Shown: positions 7,862 to 16,593, counted from the first letter of the stretch. The stretch: DNA of 48,641 bases from a virus (IMGVR_UViG_3300032323_004436:1-48641), one strand, 5' to 3'. The notes: a model not told the origin generated them from the letters alone. Translations and numbers: made by a program.

Positions 7862-8208
7862 GATGCGCTGCCTGTCGCCTGCGCACTGCGCGCTGCTTTG
7901 GTTGGTTCGATCCGCGGCTGAAAACCGGGACGCCACGTTGGGCCTGTTCCATGCGCTGCATGCATGCGCTGCGTCGGAGGTGGGGCGTGATTGATCCCGA
8001 CGAACACGAAATCGCTGCCATCCAGGCCGCGAGCCCCATGGCGGGCGAATATCTGGAAAGCATCGGCAAGACCGATCTCGCGGTGCTGAGCGATGCAGAA
8101 TGGCTGACGCTGCTGGAGGTAATCGTCACCGCCTATCAGGACGCGCTGGCACAGCGCCTGGATAGCGGCAGCCACCCCGCACCGCCTTTGCCTGGGAGGG
8201 CCGCATGA
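7858..8208 (+). CDS. DUF6511-like small protein with N-terminal cysteines
   Basis: A 116-residue product from GTG 7858, which overlaps the helicase stop as GTGA; the frame is open further upstream but only as a shadow inside the helicase. The N-terminus carries CAAC, a Cys at residue 12 and CSMRC, a possible metal site. The second half (IDPDEHEIAAIQAASPMAGE then a helical tail) resembles a family annotated DUF6511 in alphaproteobacterial phages. The function is unknown; it is coupled to helicase and primase. Confidence 0.65.
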   Translation: MRCAACRLRTARCFGWFDPRLKTGTPRWACSMRCMHALRRRWGVIDPDEHEIAAIQAASPMAGEYLESIGKTDLAVLSDAEWLTLLEVIVTAYQDALAQRLDSGSHPAPPLPGRAA

Positions 8209-10517
8209 AGGATTTCATGGCGCAATTCGGCGCGCGGCTGGTGGATAATGGCTATCCCGTCATTCCCATCATGCCGGGCGCCAAGGTTCCGGGGCATTTC
8301 CGCAAAGGCGCCTGGGCGGCCTATCCGGATTGGACGCGGCATTGCGATCGGGCGACCAAAAGCTTCGAGATCGACATCTGGCGCCGCTGGCCTGATTGCG
8401 CGGTGGGCATCGCCTGCGGTGCGGTGGTCGGCATCGACATTGATGTGCCCGATGCCTCGGTCGCGGTCGCGCTCACTGATCTAGCGAAGCGCATGCTGGG
8501 CGAGACACCATGTCTGCGTATTGGCCAGGCGCCCAAGCGCTTGCTCGTATATCGCGCAGCCACAGCCTTTCGCGGGCGCAAGCGCCATCCGCTGGAAGTG
8601 CTGGCACGCGGGCAGCAATTCGTCGCCTATGCCATCCATCCTGTCACCGGGCAGCCCTATGCCTGGCCGGAGGACGGCCTGACGGACACACCGCTTGCCG
8701 ACCTACCCGAGATAACCGAAGCGGCCTGCGACGCCTTTCTGGACGCCGCCTGGGACATGGTGCCGGCGGCACTGCGGAAGACAACGCTGAACATGGATAG
8801 CCCGAGCGACACCTGGCGCGGGCCATCCGATCCGCGCGGCACCCCAGAAGCTGTCGCTGCCGCGCTGGCCTATCTGCCGAATGATGATCTGCCGGGAAAT
8901 GAATGGATCACCATCGGCGCCGCAATCAAAGCCGCGATTGGCGAGGAAGGCCGCGAGCTTTGGATCGACTGGTCGCGCAATGCGAGCAAGTCCGGACAAT
9001 CGGGCCGCAGCGACACACCAGAACGGCGCTGGGCAACACTCAAACCGCATAGCGCAGGTGCAGGCAAAATCTATTGGCTGGCGGAAAAGCGCGGTTGGAA
9101 TCCACCGCCTGAGATCATCCTGAATGGGAATGTGGCTGAGCAATTGGCAATGCCGCATCCGGCGGCGGGGCTGTTGGCAAAGGCAAACGCTGCGGCCGCC
9201 CCGAGCGCACCACCACCCGCGCCTTATCGTGTTCCGCCAGAACTGCTGCAGGTTGACGGCGCCTTGCGGCTTTTTCTCGACTACGCGAACGCGACGGCGA
9301 TAAGCCCGCAACCCTTCCTGGCACTTGGCGCAGGTATTTGCATGATCGGCGCCCTCGCTGGCAGGCGATACCGCACACCCACCGATTTGCGCAGCAACGT
9401 CTATGCTGTCGGCATTGCGGACAGCGGCGGCGGCAAGGACCACGCGCGGCGTTGCGTCAAACGCACCATCTTCGCGGCAAAGCTTGACCGCTACCTTGGC
9501 GGTGAGGAACTCGCCTCCTCAGCCGGGCTGCTCACATCCTTGCAGCGCCATCCCGTGCGGCTGTTCCAGGTGGATGAATTCGGCCAATTCCTAAAGGCAG
9601 TCCTCAGCCCCCGTGCACCGGCGCACAAAGCAGCTATCTGGGCGGAATTGACCAAGCTCTATACCTCGGCGGCTGAGCCATACATCGGAACGGAATACGC
9701 GGACCAGAAAACCAAGCCGCGTGTCACGATTGAACAGCCCTGCGCGTGCCTTTGGGGCGTCACTGTGCCTGGACCGTTCTGGTCGGCGCTGGAAGGCGGC
9801 GCGCTCGCAGATGGCTCCATCGCCCGCTTTTTGGTCTTCGTGACAGACGAGGATTACCCAGAACGCAACGAGACGCCGGCCCAGATGGATCCGCCTGCCG
9901 ATCTAGTCGCGGCCATCCAGGCGATTGCACTTGGCGTGCCTGGACACAGCCATGGAGGCAATCTCGCCGACCTGATGGAAGCCACGGCACCAATGCACGC
10001 CTATACCGTGCGGCTCAGTACGGACGCTGAGGCGGCCATGGCGGTGGTGCGGCGGGAAGCGACAGACAAGCTGCGGTCGCACCGCGGAACCTACGCAACC
10101 GCGCTATTCGGCCGTCACGCCGAAAACGCCGCGAAGCTCGCCATGATCGCCGCCGTGAGCCGTGATCCGGCGCAGCCAGTGACCGAGGCGAAGGACGTCG
10201 TATGGGCATCGCGTCTGGTCGAGCATTGCATCAGCACCATGCTGCGGGAAGCCGAGCGCAGGGTTTCGAACAACGATACGGAAGCCAAGCACAAGCGGTT
10301 GCTGCAGATCATCCGTGACGGCGGACGACAATCCCGCAGCGAGGTGACGCGGCAATCTCAATTCCTCTCGCGCCGCGAGCGCGAGGAGATCCTGTACTCC
10401 CTCCAGGAGGCAGGCCTCATCCTAGTGGAGCAGGAGGTCGGCACGACCAAGCCAATCACCTTCTACACTGCCGTGGCATCGCCCCGCTCAGAGCCTTCCG
10501 CGGAGGCCGCGCCATGA
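8205..10517 (+). CDS. Bifunctional primase/polymerase plus DUF3987-like ATPase region
   Basis: A 770-residue replication protein. Residues about 5-180 are a prim-pol domain with catalytic aspartates in GIDIDVPD (Asp78, Asp80). Residues about 220-300 resemble a PriCT helical domain (NEWITIGAAIKAAIGEEG). The C-terminal half is DUF3987-like with a degenerate P-loop, GIADSGGGKD (403-412). It likely primes and drives phage DNA synthesis together with the SF2 helicase (inference). The start overlaps the previous gene by 4 nt. Confidence 0.85.
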   Translation: MKDFMAQFGARLVDNGYPVIPIMPGAKVPGHFRKGAWAAYPDWTRHCDRATKSFEIDIWRRWPDCAVGIACGAVVGIDIDVPDASVAVALTDLAKRMLGETPCLRIGQAPKRLLVYRAATAFRGRKRHPLEVLARGQQFVAYAIHPVTGQPYAWPEDGLTDTPLADLPEITEAACDAFLDAAWDMVPAALRKTTLNMDSPSDTWRGPSDPRGTPEAVAAALAYLPNDDLPGNEWITIGAAIKAAIGEEGRELWIDWSRNASKSGQSGRSDTPERRWATLKPHSAGAGKIYWLAEKRGWNPPPEIILNGNVAEQLAMPHPAAGLLAKANAAAAPSAPPPAPYRVPPELLQVDGALRLFLDYANATAISPQPFLALGAGICMIGALAGRRYRTPTDLRSNVYAVGIADSGGGKDHARRCVKRTIFAAKLDRYLGGEELASSAGLLTSLQRHPVRLFQVDEFGQFLKAVLSPRAPAHKAAIWAELTKLYTSAAEPYIGTEYADQKTKPRVTIEQPCACLWGVTVPGPFWSALEGGALADGSIARFLVFVTDEDYPERNETPAQMDPPADLVAAIQAIALGVPGHSHGGNLADLMEATAPMHAYTVRLSTDAEAAMAVVRREATDKLRSHRGTYATALFGRHAENAAKLAMIAAVSRDPAQPVTEAKDVVWASRLVEHCISTMLREAERRVSNNDTEAKHKRLLQIIRDGGRQSRSEVTRQSQFLSRREREEILYSLQEAGLILVEQEVGTTKPITFYTAVASPRSEPSAEAAP

Positions 10518-10584
10518 ATTATCTGACGGAACTGAAATTTGGCCTACCCGAAAACCCAGGCAAAAGGCCGGATCGCGGGGAGAG

Positions 10585-10680
10585 TTCAATAATTCAATAT
10601 TTCCCGCGCGCGCGCAGACGTACACATGCACGCGCCTTGTTGAGGGGCCATAGAACTATTGAATTATTATTATTATTGAA
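10585..10680. other. AT-rich inverted-repeat region after the primase gene (candidate origin or regulatory site)
   Basis: Right after the primase stop there is an AT-rich patch in otherwise GC-rich DNA. AATAATTCAATA (10588-10599) and its exact complement TATTGAATTATT (10657-10668) form a 12-bp inverted repeat separated by 57 nt. The right arm continues into ATT repeats ending TATTGAA. Between the arms is an alternating CGCGCGCGC run. Easily melted repeats beside replication genes suggest an origin or a regulatory site; this is inference. A 75-codon frame (10514-10741) crosses it but does not look protein-like. Confidence 0.45.
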
Positions 10681-10737
10681 TTTTCTCCCTCTCTATAGGG
10701 GGGCACGCCCTCTCAAGCCTAAGGGGATGGCCCTGCC

Positions 10738-10968
10738 ATGACCCTCCCAGGCTCTCCAACGCCGCCGCGCTCGTCCCTAAACCGCGGCACGCGCAGCCCA
10801 ACCACCACGCCCGAGATGGAAGCACTCCGCCGCCGCGTCTGGCAGCAGCAGGGAGTGGTCTCACTCGCGATCGAGGACATCACCGACCCCTGGCTGCGCC
10901 AGGCTGTCCAGAACGAAGCCGTGCGCCGCTGGGGGCCTCGGCCGCAGGAGAAGAACCATGGCCGCTAA
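10738..10968 (+). CDS. Small hypothetical protein
   Basis: A 76-residue product. The first 27 residues are Pro/Ser/Thr/Arg-rich; the remainder is a helical, charged segment (EMEALRRRVWQQQGVVSLAI, then DITDPWLRQAVQNEAVRRWG) that looks like real coding sequence. The family is not recognised. It overlaps the following gene by 11 nt, consistent with one late-early operon. Confidence 0.55.
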   Translation: MTLPGSPTPPRSSLNRGTRSPTTTPEMEALRRRVWQQQGVVSLAIEDITDPWLRQAVQNEAVRRWGPRPQEKNHGR

Positions 10969-11506
10969 GCGCAAGCAGAAACGCACCAAGACACCGGATA
11001 CGATGGGCCCGTCCCAATGGCGGCTGCAGCATGGCGACTTCACGCCACCGATCCGGGAAGCCGACCCCGAGACCGGAAGACCCGTTCAGCATCGCCGTGC
11101 GTTGGATACGCTGGGGATGATGCTGGCCAACGGGACGATCACGCAGGAAATGCACGACGCCGGCGCTACGTTCCGCTCGCTGTTCTACCTAGCCGCGTTG
11201 GATGGCGTGACGCGGTCAGCCCTGCTGCGCCTGCCTGGGGGGGCAAGCGATGACCTATCCGAACGCAGCCTGGACGCGCGGCGTCGGGTGGCAGCCGCGC
11301 TCAATGCGCTGGGTGGGCACGACAGCGCGGCAGGCTCCTGCGCCTGGTATGTCGTTGGGCTGGAGATGTCGGTGCGCGAATGGGCCATGCGCCAAGGCTG
11401 GGGCGGACGGCCTGTCCCGCCGCCGCAGGCGCAGGGGATGCTCGTGGCGACGCTCAGCGTGCTGGCGGGGCATCTCGGGTTGGCGGGGCGGCAGAGGGCG
11501 GCGTGA
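10958..11506 (+). CDS. DUF6456-like protein
   Basis: A 182-residue protein with a basic N-terminus (AAKRKQKRTK) and a helical core with RALDTLGMMLANGTITQEMH, AGATFRSLFYLAALDG and later a WAMRQGWGG segment. These resemble the alphaproteobacterial DUF6456 family, often near replication or cell-cycle regulators. Its function is not established. It is the last rightward gene before the reverse-strand solute-binding-protein gene. Confidence 0.6.
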   Translation: MAAKRKQKRTKTPDTMGPSQWRLQHGDFTPPIREADPETGRPVQHRRALDTLGMMLANGTITQEMHDAGATFRSLFYLAALDGVTRSALLRLPGGASDDLSERSLDARRRVAAALNALGGHDSAAGSCAWYVVGLEMSVREWAMRQGWGGRPVPPPQAQGMLVATLSVLAGHLGLAGRQRAA

Positions 11507-11533
11507 GGCGCGCCACGACTATGGCCTACCCGC

Positions 11534-12508
11534 TCAGCTTCCAGTGATACCCGCAGCGGCCACAGTCCGCGCAATGGTCTCTCGTTGCGCGGATAGAAAG
11601 CTGGCAAACGAACTCGGGGATGAGCCCATGGGCACAGCACCAAGCGTCGCAAGACGATCACGTACCGCTTGCTGATTTACAGCGTGCTGCGCCGCTTGAT
11701 GAAGCCGCGCTACAGCACCTTCAGGAGTACCGGCCGGAACAAACAAACCATTCCACTCCTGGAAAACAAAGCCTGGCACTGCCCCTTCATTGGCTGTGGG
11801 AACATCTGGCAGAGATGCCATTCGTTCAGGGCTCAGTATGCCAAGGGGTATGACCTTTCCTTCTCGGGCAAGCGCGACCGTCGAACCCGCAGTCACGACT
11901 GCGAATGCTAGGTTGCCAGACATCACATCCTGCAACGCTGGTGCAGCACCGCGATACGGCACGTGAGTAGCGCGAACGCCCGCTTGCCGAAGCAGGCTTT
12001 CAGCCGCGATGTGAGGGCCCGTTCCATTGCCCGACGAGCCATATGAAAAATCTGCGCCGGGCTGCTTCAGGCGCTCAAGCAGCTGTGCGAGCGAACGGAT
12101 GGGCAAGTTAGGATTGCCAACAACAATGATTGGTTGGCTCACGACCAACGAGACAGGGGAAAAGGCGCGCGCGTAATCGAAGGATAAATCACGGATCAAA
12201 AGCGGATTGATCACGTGCCCCAAAGCATCGAGAAGAAGTGTGTGCCCATCGGGCTGAGCCTGTGCGGCAGCGGCAGCACCGATCGAACCACCAGCTCCGG
12301 CTCGGTTTTCCACCACGACCGACTGCCCGAGAACTTCAGACATCGGACCGGCGATCAGACGTGCGACCGTGTCGATTCCGCCACCTGGTGGGTAAGGTGC
12401 AATGATACGCACTGGACGGCTTGGAAAGCTTTGAGATTGGCTCAGGGCGGGCGTGGCAAGAGCCGGAGCACTTACAAGCAAGGCAACCATTGATCGACGG
12501 TTCAGCAT
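11534..12508 (-). CDS. Bug/TctC-family periplasmic solute-binding protein
   Basis: A 324-residue protein with a signal peptide (RRSMVALLVSAPALATPALS) and the Bug family fold: PVRIIAPYPPGGGIDTVARL (ligand-binding loop), VVVENRAGAGG, FSYGSSGNGTGPH, THVPYRGAAPAL, LPDVPTANE and WNGLFVPAGTP. Such proteins bind carboxylates in the periplasm and may feed tripartite tricarboxylate transporters. No membrane TctA/TctB partner is nearby. AGGAG lies about 9 nt before the ATG. It faces against the phage genes on both sides and looks like cargo or a host gene stranded in the element. Confidence 0.9.
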   Translation of the reverse strand: MLNRRSMVALLVSAPALATPALSQSQSFPSRPVRIIAPYPPGGGIDTVARLIAGPMSEVLGQSVVVENRAGAGGSIGAAAAAQAQPDGHTLLLDALGHVINPLLIRDLSFDYARAFSPVSLVVSQPIIVVGNPNLPIRSLAQLLERLKQPGADFSYGSSGNGTGPHIAAESLLRQAGVRATHVPYRGAAPALQDVMSGNLAFAVVTAGSTVALAREGKVIPLGILSPERMASLPDVPTANEGAVPGFVFQEWNGLFVPAGTPEGAVARLHQAAQHAVNQQAVRDRLATLGAVPMGSSPSSFASFLSAQRETIARTVAAAGITGS

Positions 12509-13067
12509 TGGAAAAAACTCCTGCTCATCAAAGCTTCTTGGGCCATTGGAGGGCAGACCGTAGATGCAGGTGGGCTAAGTCGCAATCCCGAGAGATCATG
12601 GAAGGCGGCGAATACTCGTAGCCTTTCCGCATTTTTCATGGGACGTCATAATGCCCTCCCACGTTCCAGCTTTGCCTCGGCATCAAAAAAATCATGATCA
12701 GCGAAAACAAAGGTAGTGCAGCGAAAGATTGTCGTGTTGTACAGCGGAATTCGCTTCGGCTATTATGCCTTCACCTTAAAGAATTGTGATCGCGATTGAT
12801 CGTGAGTTCGTCGCAGGTGACGTTGCTGAAGGCCAGAGAGGAATAGCGAAACCAAGAGTGAACCTGATGGTTCCTTCCTGGCGATTTTGTATGCGGGGGG
12901 CGGAAGCGCTCGACATCGCTAGCGCCAGGCCGAAAATATGGGTTGCAGTTTGCACCTTAGCCTCGCCCTTTCAATAACTTAGCCGCAAACCCAAGCCCCT
13001 CAGGTTTGCACTTGGTTTGCACCTATCGGCGCCCTCAGCATCGCCCAACCTTTCCCGGATATCCCCC
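12509..13067. other. Gene-poor AT-richer spacer
   Basis: About 560 bp between the divergent solute-binding-protein gene and the first ParB-methylase. I see no convincing gene. Base composition is lower in GC than the flanks. Its right end holds GTTTGCAC repeats and a hairpin (described separately). The spacer must contain the promoters of both flanking genes, but I could not assign convincing -35/-10 pairs. Confidence 0.5.
12948..13023. repeat. Three GTTTGCAC direct repeats with a GCAAACC/GGTTTGC hairpin
   Basis: GTTTGCAC occurs at 12948-12955, 13004-13011 and 13015-13022; the first and third extend to GTTTGCACC. The last two are 11 nt apart, one helical turn. GCAAACC (12985-12991) pairs with GGTTTGC (13003-13009) across an 11-nt loop. 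The layout suits a protein-binding control site for the methylase genes that begin at 13068, or a recombination site; both are inference. Confidence 0.5.
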
Positions 13068-14519
13068 ATGACCCTTCCCTGGATGGCCGAGCGGATCCAG
13101 CTCCGCGCGATCGCCTCGCTGCGCCCACATGCCGGCAATGCGCGCGTGCACGACGCGGCGCAACTCGCGCAGATCATGGCCAGCATGCAGGCCTTCGGCT
13201 TCACCAATCCGCTGCTGGTGGACGAGGATGGCGTACTGATCGCGGGCCATGGACGGCTCGCGGCGGCGGAAGCGCTCGGCATCGCCAAGGTGCCGGTGAT
13301 TGTGCTGAAGCACCTCGCGCCCGCGCAAAAGGAAGCGCTGCGGCTTGCTGATAATCGCATCGCAGAGAACGCAACATGGGACCAGGCGCTGCTGCGAGAT
13401 GCTTTGGCGAGCGTCCAGGCGGCGGAGATTGACCTCACCGCGCTCGGTTTCTCGGCGGATGAACTTGCGGGCATCCTCGCGGCGGCTGGAGAGGCCGTGT
13501 CCGACGGCGATGCGCCCGAGGCCCTGTCCGCAGACACCTCCGAGAACCCTGCCGCGCCTGCGATTGGCGATGATGCTGATGATCCCGCCGATGCCGAGCC
13601 TGAGGCACCGCGCCAGGCGGTCTCCCGCCCAGGCGATTTGTGGTTGCTGGGCGCGCATCGGCTGCTGTGCGGGGACAGCACCGACGCGGCGGCGGTCGCG
13701 CGCGTCATGGAAGGCGATCGTGCCTCGATTCTGTTCACCTCGCCGCCCTATGGCAACCAACGCGCCTACACGACTGGCGGTGTCTCGGATTGGGATGCGC
13801 TGATGCAGGGCGTGTTCCAGCATCTGGACGCGGCGCTGCGGCCGGATGGTCAGGCGCTGATCAATCTCGGCCTGATCCATCGCGAGAATGAATGGCAGCC
13901 CTATTGGGAAGGCTGGTTGGAATGGATGCGCGCGCGGGGCTGGCGCCGGTTTGGGCTTTACACCTGGGACCAGGGGCCGGGCTTGCCCGGCGATTGGAAT
14001 GGGCGTTTGGCCCCGGCCTTCGAGTTTGTGTTTCACTTCAATCGCAGCGCGCGGCAGGCCAACAAGATCATCCCCTGCAAATGGGCTGGCACGCCGAACA
14101 AGGGCAGCGGGCTGCGCGCCGCAGATGGCGAGGTGAAGGCCTACACGCATATCGGGCAGCCCGTGCAGGACATGCGCATTCCTGACGCGGTGCTGCGTAT
14201 CACCCGCCACAAGGGGCGCGGCATTGAGACCGAACACCCCGCAGTGTTTCCGGTGGCGCTGCCGGACTTCCTTATGCGTGCGTACACCGATACTGGCGAG
14301 GTGGTGTTTGAACCCTTTGCCGGCAGCGGCACGACGCTGATTGCCGGGGAACGCACGGGTCGCTTTGTGCGCGGCGTTGAATTGGCGCCGGCCTATGTGG
14401 ATTTGGCGATTGCGCGCTGGCGGATGCTTTACCCGGATCAGCCGGTGACGCTGGCGGCTGATGGGCGCGATTACGATGCGATCGCTGCTGCGCGGGCGGA
14501 GGTGGCAGATGCAGCCTGA
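13068..14519 (+). CDS. ParB-N domain fused to DNA methylase (SPPY type)
   Basis: A 483-residue fusion. Residues about 5-105 are a ParB/Srx-like N-terminal domain (FGFTNPLLVDEDGVLIAGHG, RLAAAEALG, LRLADNRIAE). Residues about 185-480 are an amino-methyltransferase with catalytic motif TSPPY (224-228) before the AdoMet motif FEPFAGSGTT (414-423 region), the beta-class order. It likely makes m6A or m4C in phage or host DNA (inference). An upstream in-frame TTG (13017) exists but ATG 13068 is preferred. The stop lies 11 nt inside the next methylase gene. Confidence 0.85.
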   Translation: MTLPWMAERIQLRAIASLRPHAGNARVHDAAQLAQIMASMQAFGFTNPLLVDEDGVLIAGHGRLAAAEALGIAKVPVIVLKHLAPAQKEALRLADNRIAENATWDQALLRDALASVQAAEIDLTALGFSADELAGILAAAGEAVSDGDAPEALSADTSENPAAPAIGDDADDPADAEPEAPRQAVSRPGDLWLLGAHRLLCGDSTDAAAVARVMEGDRASILFTSPPYGNQRAYTTGGVSDWDALMQGVFQHLDAALRPDGQALINLGLIHRENEWQPYWEGWLEWMRARGWRRFGLYTWDQGPGLPGDWNGRLAPAFEFVFHFNRSARQANKIIPCKWAGTPNKGSGLRAADGEVKAYTHIGQPVQDMRIPDAVLRITRHKGRGIETEHPAVFPVALPDFLMRAYTDTGEVVFEPFAGSGTTLIAGERTGRFVRGVELAPAYVDLAIARWRMLYPDQPVTLAADGRDYDAIAAARAEVADAA

Positions 14520-15756
14520 GCTCGCCGTTGTATCGCTACCTGTAGCGGCGCTGGTGCCCTATGCAGAGAATGCGCGCACGCATTCGCCGGCGCAGGTGGC
14601 GCAGATTGCATCCTCGATTGCGGAATTCGGCTTTGTGAACCCGGTCCTGGTGGACGGTGCCGGTGTTCTGGTCGCCGGCCATGGCCGCGTGATGGCGGCC
14701 AAGCGGCTCGGTATGGCGAGCGTCCCCGCCATTCGACTGGCGCATCTGACCGAGCCCCAGGCGCGAGCGCTGCGGCTCGCGGATAATCAAATCGCGCTGA
14801 ATTCCGGCTGGGACGAGGCGATGTTAGCTGCGGAAATCGCGCGCATCCGTGACGATGCTTCGGTGGATTTGGACGTGCTGGGCTTCTCCGGCATGGAATT
14901 GGACCGGCTGCTGGCCGCCGCCGATGCTGGCCTGGATAGTGGGGATGCTGACGAAGCCCCGCCACTGCCAGTCAACCCCGTCACGCGCGAAGGTGACCTT
15001 TGGCGCTGCGGTGACCATCGGCTGCTCTGCGGCGATGCGACCAAGCTTGCCGATGTCGAGCGCGCCCTTGGTAATGGGCACCTCGCGGACATGGCCTTCC
15101 TAGACCCACCCTATAATGTTGCTTACGAGGGCGGCACGGCAGCCAAGATGACCATCGCGAATGACGCGCTGGGCAAGGGTTTTCTGGATTTCCTGCGCCC
15201 CGCGCTGACAAACCTTCTCTCTGTCACCAAGGGCGCCAGCTATGTCTGCATGTCGTCCTCCGAATGGCCAACGCTGCATCGCGCCTGGCAGGAGGCGGGC
15301 GGCAAATGGTCCAGCACCATCATCTGGGCCAAGAACACCTTTGCGCTGGGCCGCGCAGACTACCACCAGCAATTCGAAGCGATGCTCTATGGCTGGAAGG
15401 CCGGTGCGCAGCATTACTGGTGCGGCGCGCGCGACCAGGGAAATGTCTGGCATTTCGACAAGCCGGCCAGGAACGATCTGCACCCGACGATGAAGCCGGT
15501 AGCGTTGGTCGAGCGCGCCATCCGCAATAGCAGCAAGCCGCGCGATACGGTGCTGGATTGCTTTGGCGGATCGGGGACGACGATGATCGCGGCGGAACGC
15601 ACCGGGCGGCGGGCAGTGCTGCTGGAGATTGATCCGGCTTATTGCGATGTGATTGTGCAACGCTGGCAGGACGAAACGGGGCAAGCGGCGGTGCTTGATG
15701 GCGAGGACCGAACTTTTGCCGATGTCACTGCAGCGCGCGTAACCAATAGATCATGA
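14509..15756 (+). CDS. Second ParB-N/DNA methylase fusion (DPPY type)
   Basis: A 415-residue fusion of the same architecture: ParB-N domain (EFGFVNPVLVDGAGVLVAGH, LRLADNQIALNSGWDEA), then methyltransferase motif DPPY (199-202) followed by DCFGGSGTT (350-358). ATG 14509 has GGAGG seven bases upstream and overlaps the previous gene by 11 nt. Its N-terminal domain is clearly related to that of its neighbour, but the methylase halves differ strongly, so the two probably have different targets. No cognate restriction gene is adjacent. Confidence 0.85.
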   Translation: MQPELAVVSLPVAALVPYAENARTHSPAQVAQIASSIAEFGFVNPVLVDGAGVLVAGHGRVMAAKRLGMASVPAIRLAHLTEPQARALRLADNQIALNSGWDEAMLAAEIARIRDDASVDLDVLGFSGMELDRLLAAADAGLDSGDADEAPPLPVNPVTREGDLWRCGDHRLLCGDATKLADVERALGNGHLADMAFLDPPYNVAYEGGTAAKMTIANDALGKGFLDFLRPALTNLLSVTKGASYVCMSSSEWPTLHRAWQEAGGKWSSTIIWAKNTFALGRADYHQQFEAMLYGWKAGAQHYWCGARDQGNVWHFDKPARNDLHPTMKPVALVERAIRNSSKPRDTVLDCFGGSGTTMIAAERTGRRAVLLEIDPAYCDVIVQRWQDETGQAAVLDGEDRTFADVTAARVTNRS

Positions 15757-15855
15757 TTGCAACTCGCCAATCATAGCAACGAAATTATGCTCAATCTCGC
15801 TTGGCTCGCCCCCCGCTACAGCGCGAATGGTCCCTCAGGCGCAGGGAATTGCCCC
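15750..15855 (+). repeat. Conserved leader, copy A
   Basis: First of three related leaders. It begins with a hairpin ATGATTG (15753-15759)/CAATCAT (15768-15774), then AGCAACGAAAT, CTTGGCTC, an 11-nt spacer and ACAGCGCGAA (15818-15827), then GTC and a second hairpin GGCGC (15838-15842)/GCGCC (15857-15861). It ends shortly before the AAGGAG of the DUF6900-like gene. Conservation is in nucleotides rather than in any shared peptide. It is a candidate promoter-leader or regulatory RNA. Confidence 0.6.
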
Positions 15856-15878
15856 GGCGCCACAGCAAGGAGACCAAG

Positions 15879-16067
15879 ATGAACGACACCACCGACACCA
15901 CCCAGCTTTTCCTCGAAATCGCCAAGCGGCACATGCCCTCGGTTGAAACGCTGGAAACCAGAAACCGCGATGCGCTCGATTTCCACGATGTCGCGGTCTG
16001 GTCCATCCGCAATTCTCTCGCGGAAGCCTACGCAGCCGGCCAAGCCGCCGCAAAGCGCAGCCGATAA
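15879..16067 (+). CDS. DUF6900-like small protein
   Basis: A 62-residue protein starting 6 nt after AAGGAG. The core (LFLEIAKRHMPSVETLETRN, then DALDFHDVAVWSIRNSLAEA) matches small proteins annotated DUF6900 in alphaproteobacterial plasmids and phages, whose function is unknown. It is preceded by leader copy A and lies downstream of the two methylases. Confidence 0.75.
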   Translation: MNDTTDTTQLFLEIAKRHMPSVETLETRNRDALDFHDVAVWSIRNSLAEAYAAGQAAAKRSR

Positions 16068-16109
16068 GCGAAAGCGAGGGCCGAATGGTGCTGCCATTTG
16101 GCCCTCACA

Positions 16110-16215
16110 TCATGATCAAAACGCCTGAATCATAGCAATGAAATGACGCTCTATTTCGCTTGGCTCAGCCCCCATCACAGCGCGAATGGTCTGTCACGCG
16201 CAGGGGATTTCCCCC
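16110..16215 (+). repeat. Conserved leader, copy B
   Basis: The second leader is colinear with copy A: ATGAT (16112-16116)/ATCAT (16129-16133) hairpin, AGCAATGAAAT, TTCGCTTGGCTC, an 11-nt spacer, ACAGCGCGAATGGTC (16177-16191), then GGGG-ATTT-CCCC as a short hairpin. The distance from ACAGCGCGAA to the start codon is about 50 nt in both A and B. The GAATGGTC segment contains an ATG that is in frame with the gene here but out of frame in copy A. Confidence 0.6.
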
Positions 16216-16236
16216 GCCGATGACGGAGACAAACAG

Positions 16237-16593
16237 ATGAGCAAGATCCTTTCCACCGAAAACCAAGACTGGGGTTTCTGGGGCACCATGCGCGAACATG
16301 CGCAGCAAGCCTGGCCGATTGCCTTCACCGCGATCCACGACGCGACCAGCACGGATCCCGCCTCGGTCCGCGCCTTCCTGGACAGCCGCTACGGACGCCA
16401 CTTCGCGGATGGGGTGAATGGCCAGATGCATTACGGCGCAAGCCTTGCGGATGCGATTACGAAAACCACCACGGAGTGGATGGGCTGGCGCATCACGCAG
16501 CGCACCAGCCGCGAGACGGGCATCCCCGCCGGCCTGCCCTACCTGACGGGCTTCGTGATCAACGAAGGCATCGCCGCCGAAGCGCAAGACTGA
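16237..16593 (+). CDS. Hypothetical protein behind leader B
   Basis: A 118-residue soluble protein rich in aromatic residues (DWGFWGTMREHAQQAWPIAF near the N-terminus; TEWMGWRITQRTSRETGIP in the middle), ending in an acidic tail. I do not recognise the family. ATG 16237 follows ACGGAGAC. An in-frame ATG inside the leader (16186) would add 17 residues but lacks a ribosome site. Confidence 0.65.
   Translation: MSKILSTENQDWGFWGTMREHAQQAWPIAFTAIHDATSTDPASVRAFLDSRYGRHFADGVNGQMHYGASLADAITKTTTEWMGWRITQRTSRETGIPAGLPYLTGFVINEGIAAEAQD

Noticed and set aside
10514-10741. 75-codon frame after the primase gene
   Set aside because: It runs through the AT-rich inverted repeat and a CGCGCG run; the product is low-complexity with a Leu run and no protein-like pattern, despite an ATGA overlap.
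13035-14237. Long reverse-strand frame over the first ParB-methylase
   Set aside because: A GC-rich third-position shadow of the real gene; the translation has no recognisable motifs.
15827-15940. Leader peptide starting at the conserved ATG in leader copies A and B
   Set aside because: The frames differ relative to the downstream genes, copy C lacks the ATG, and no ribosome site is present; nucleotide conservation explains the similarity.
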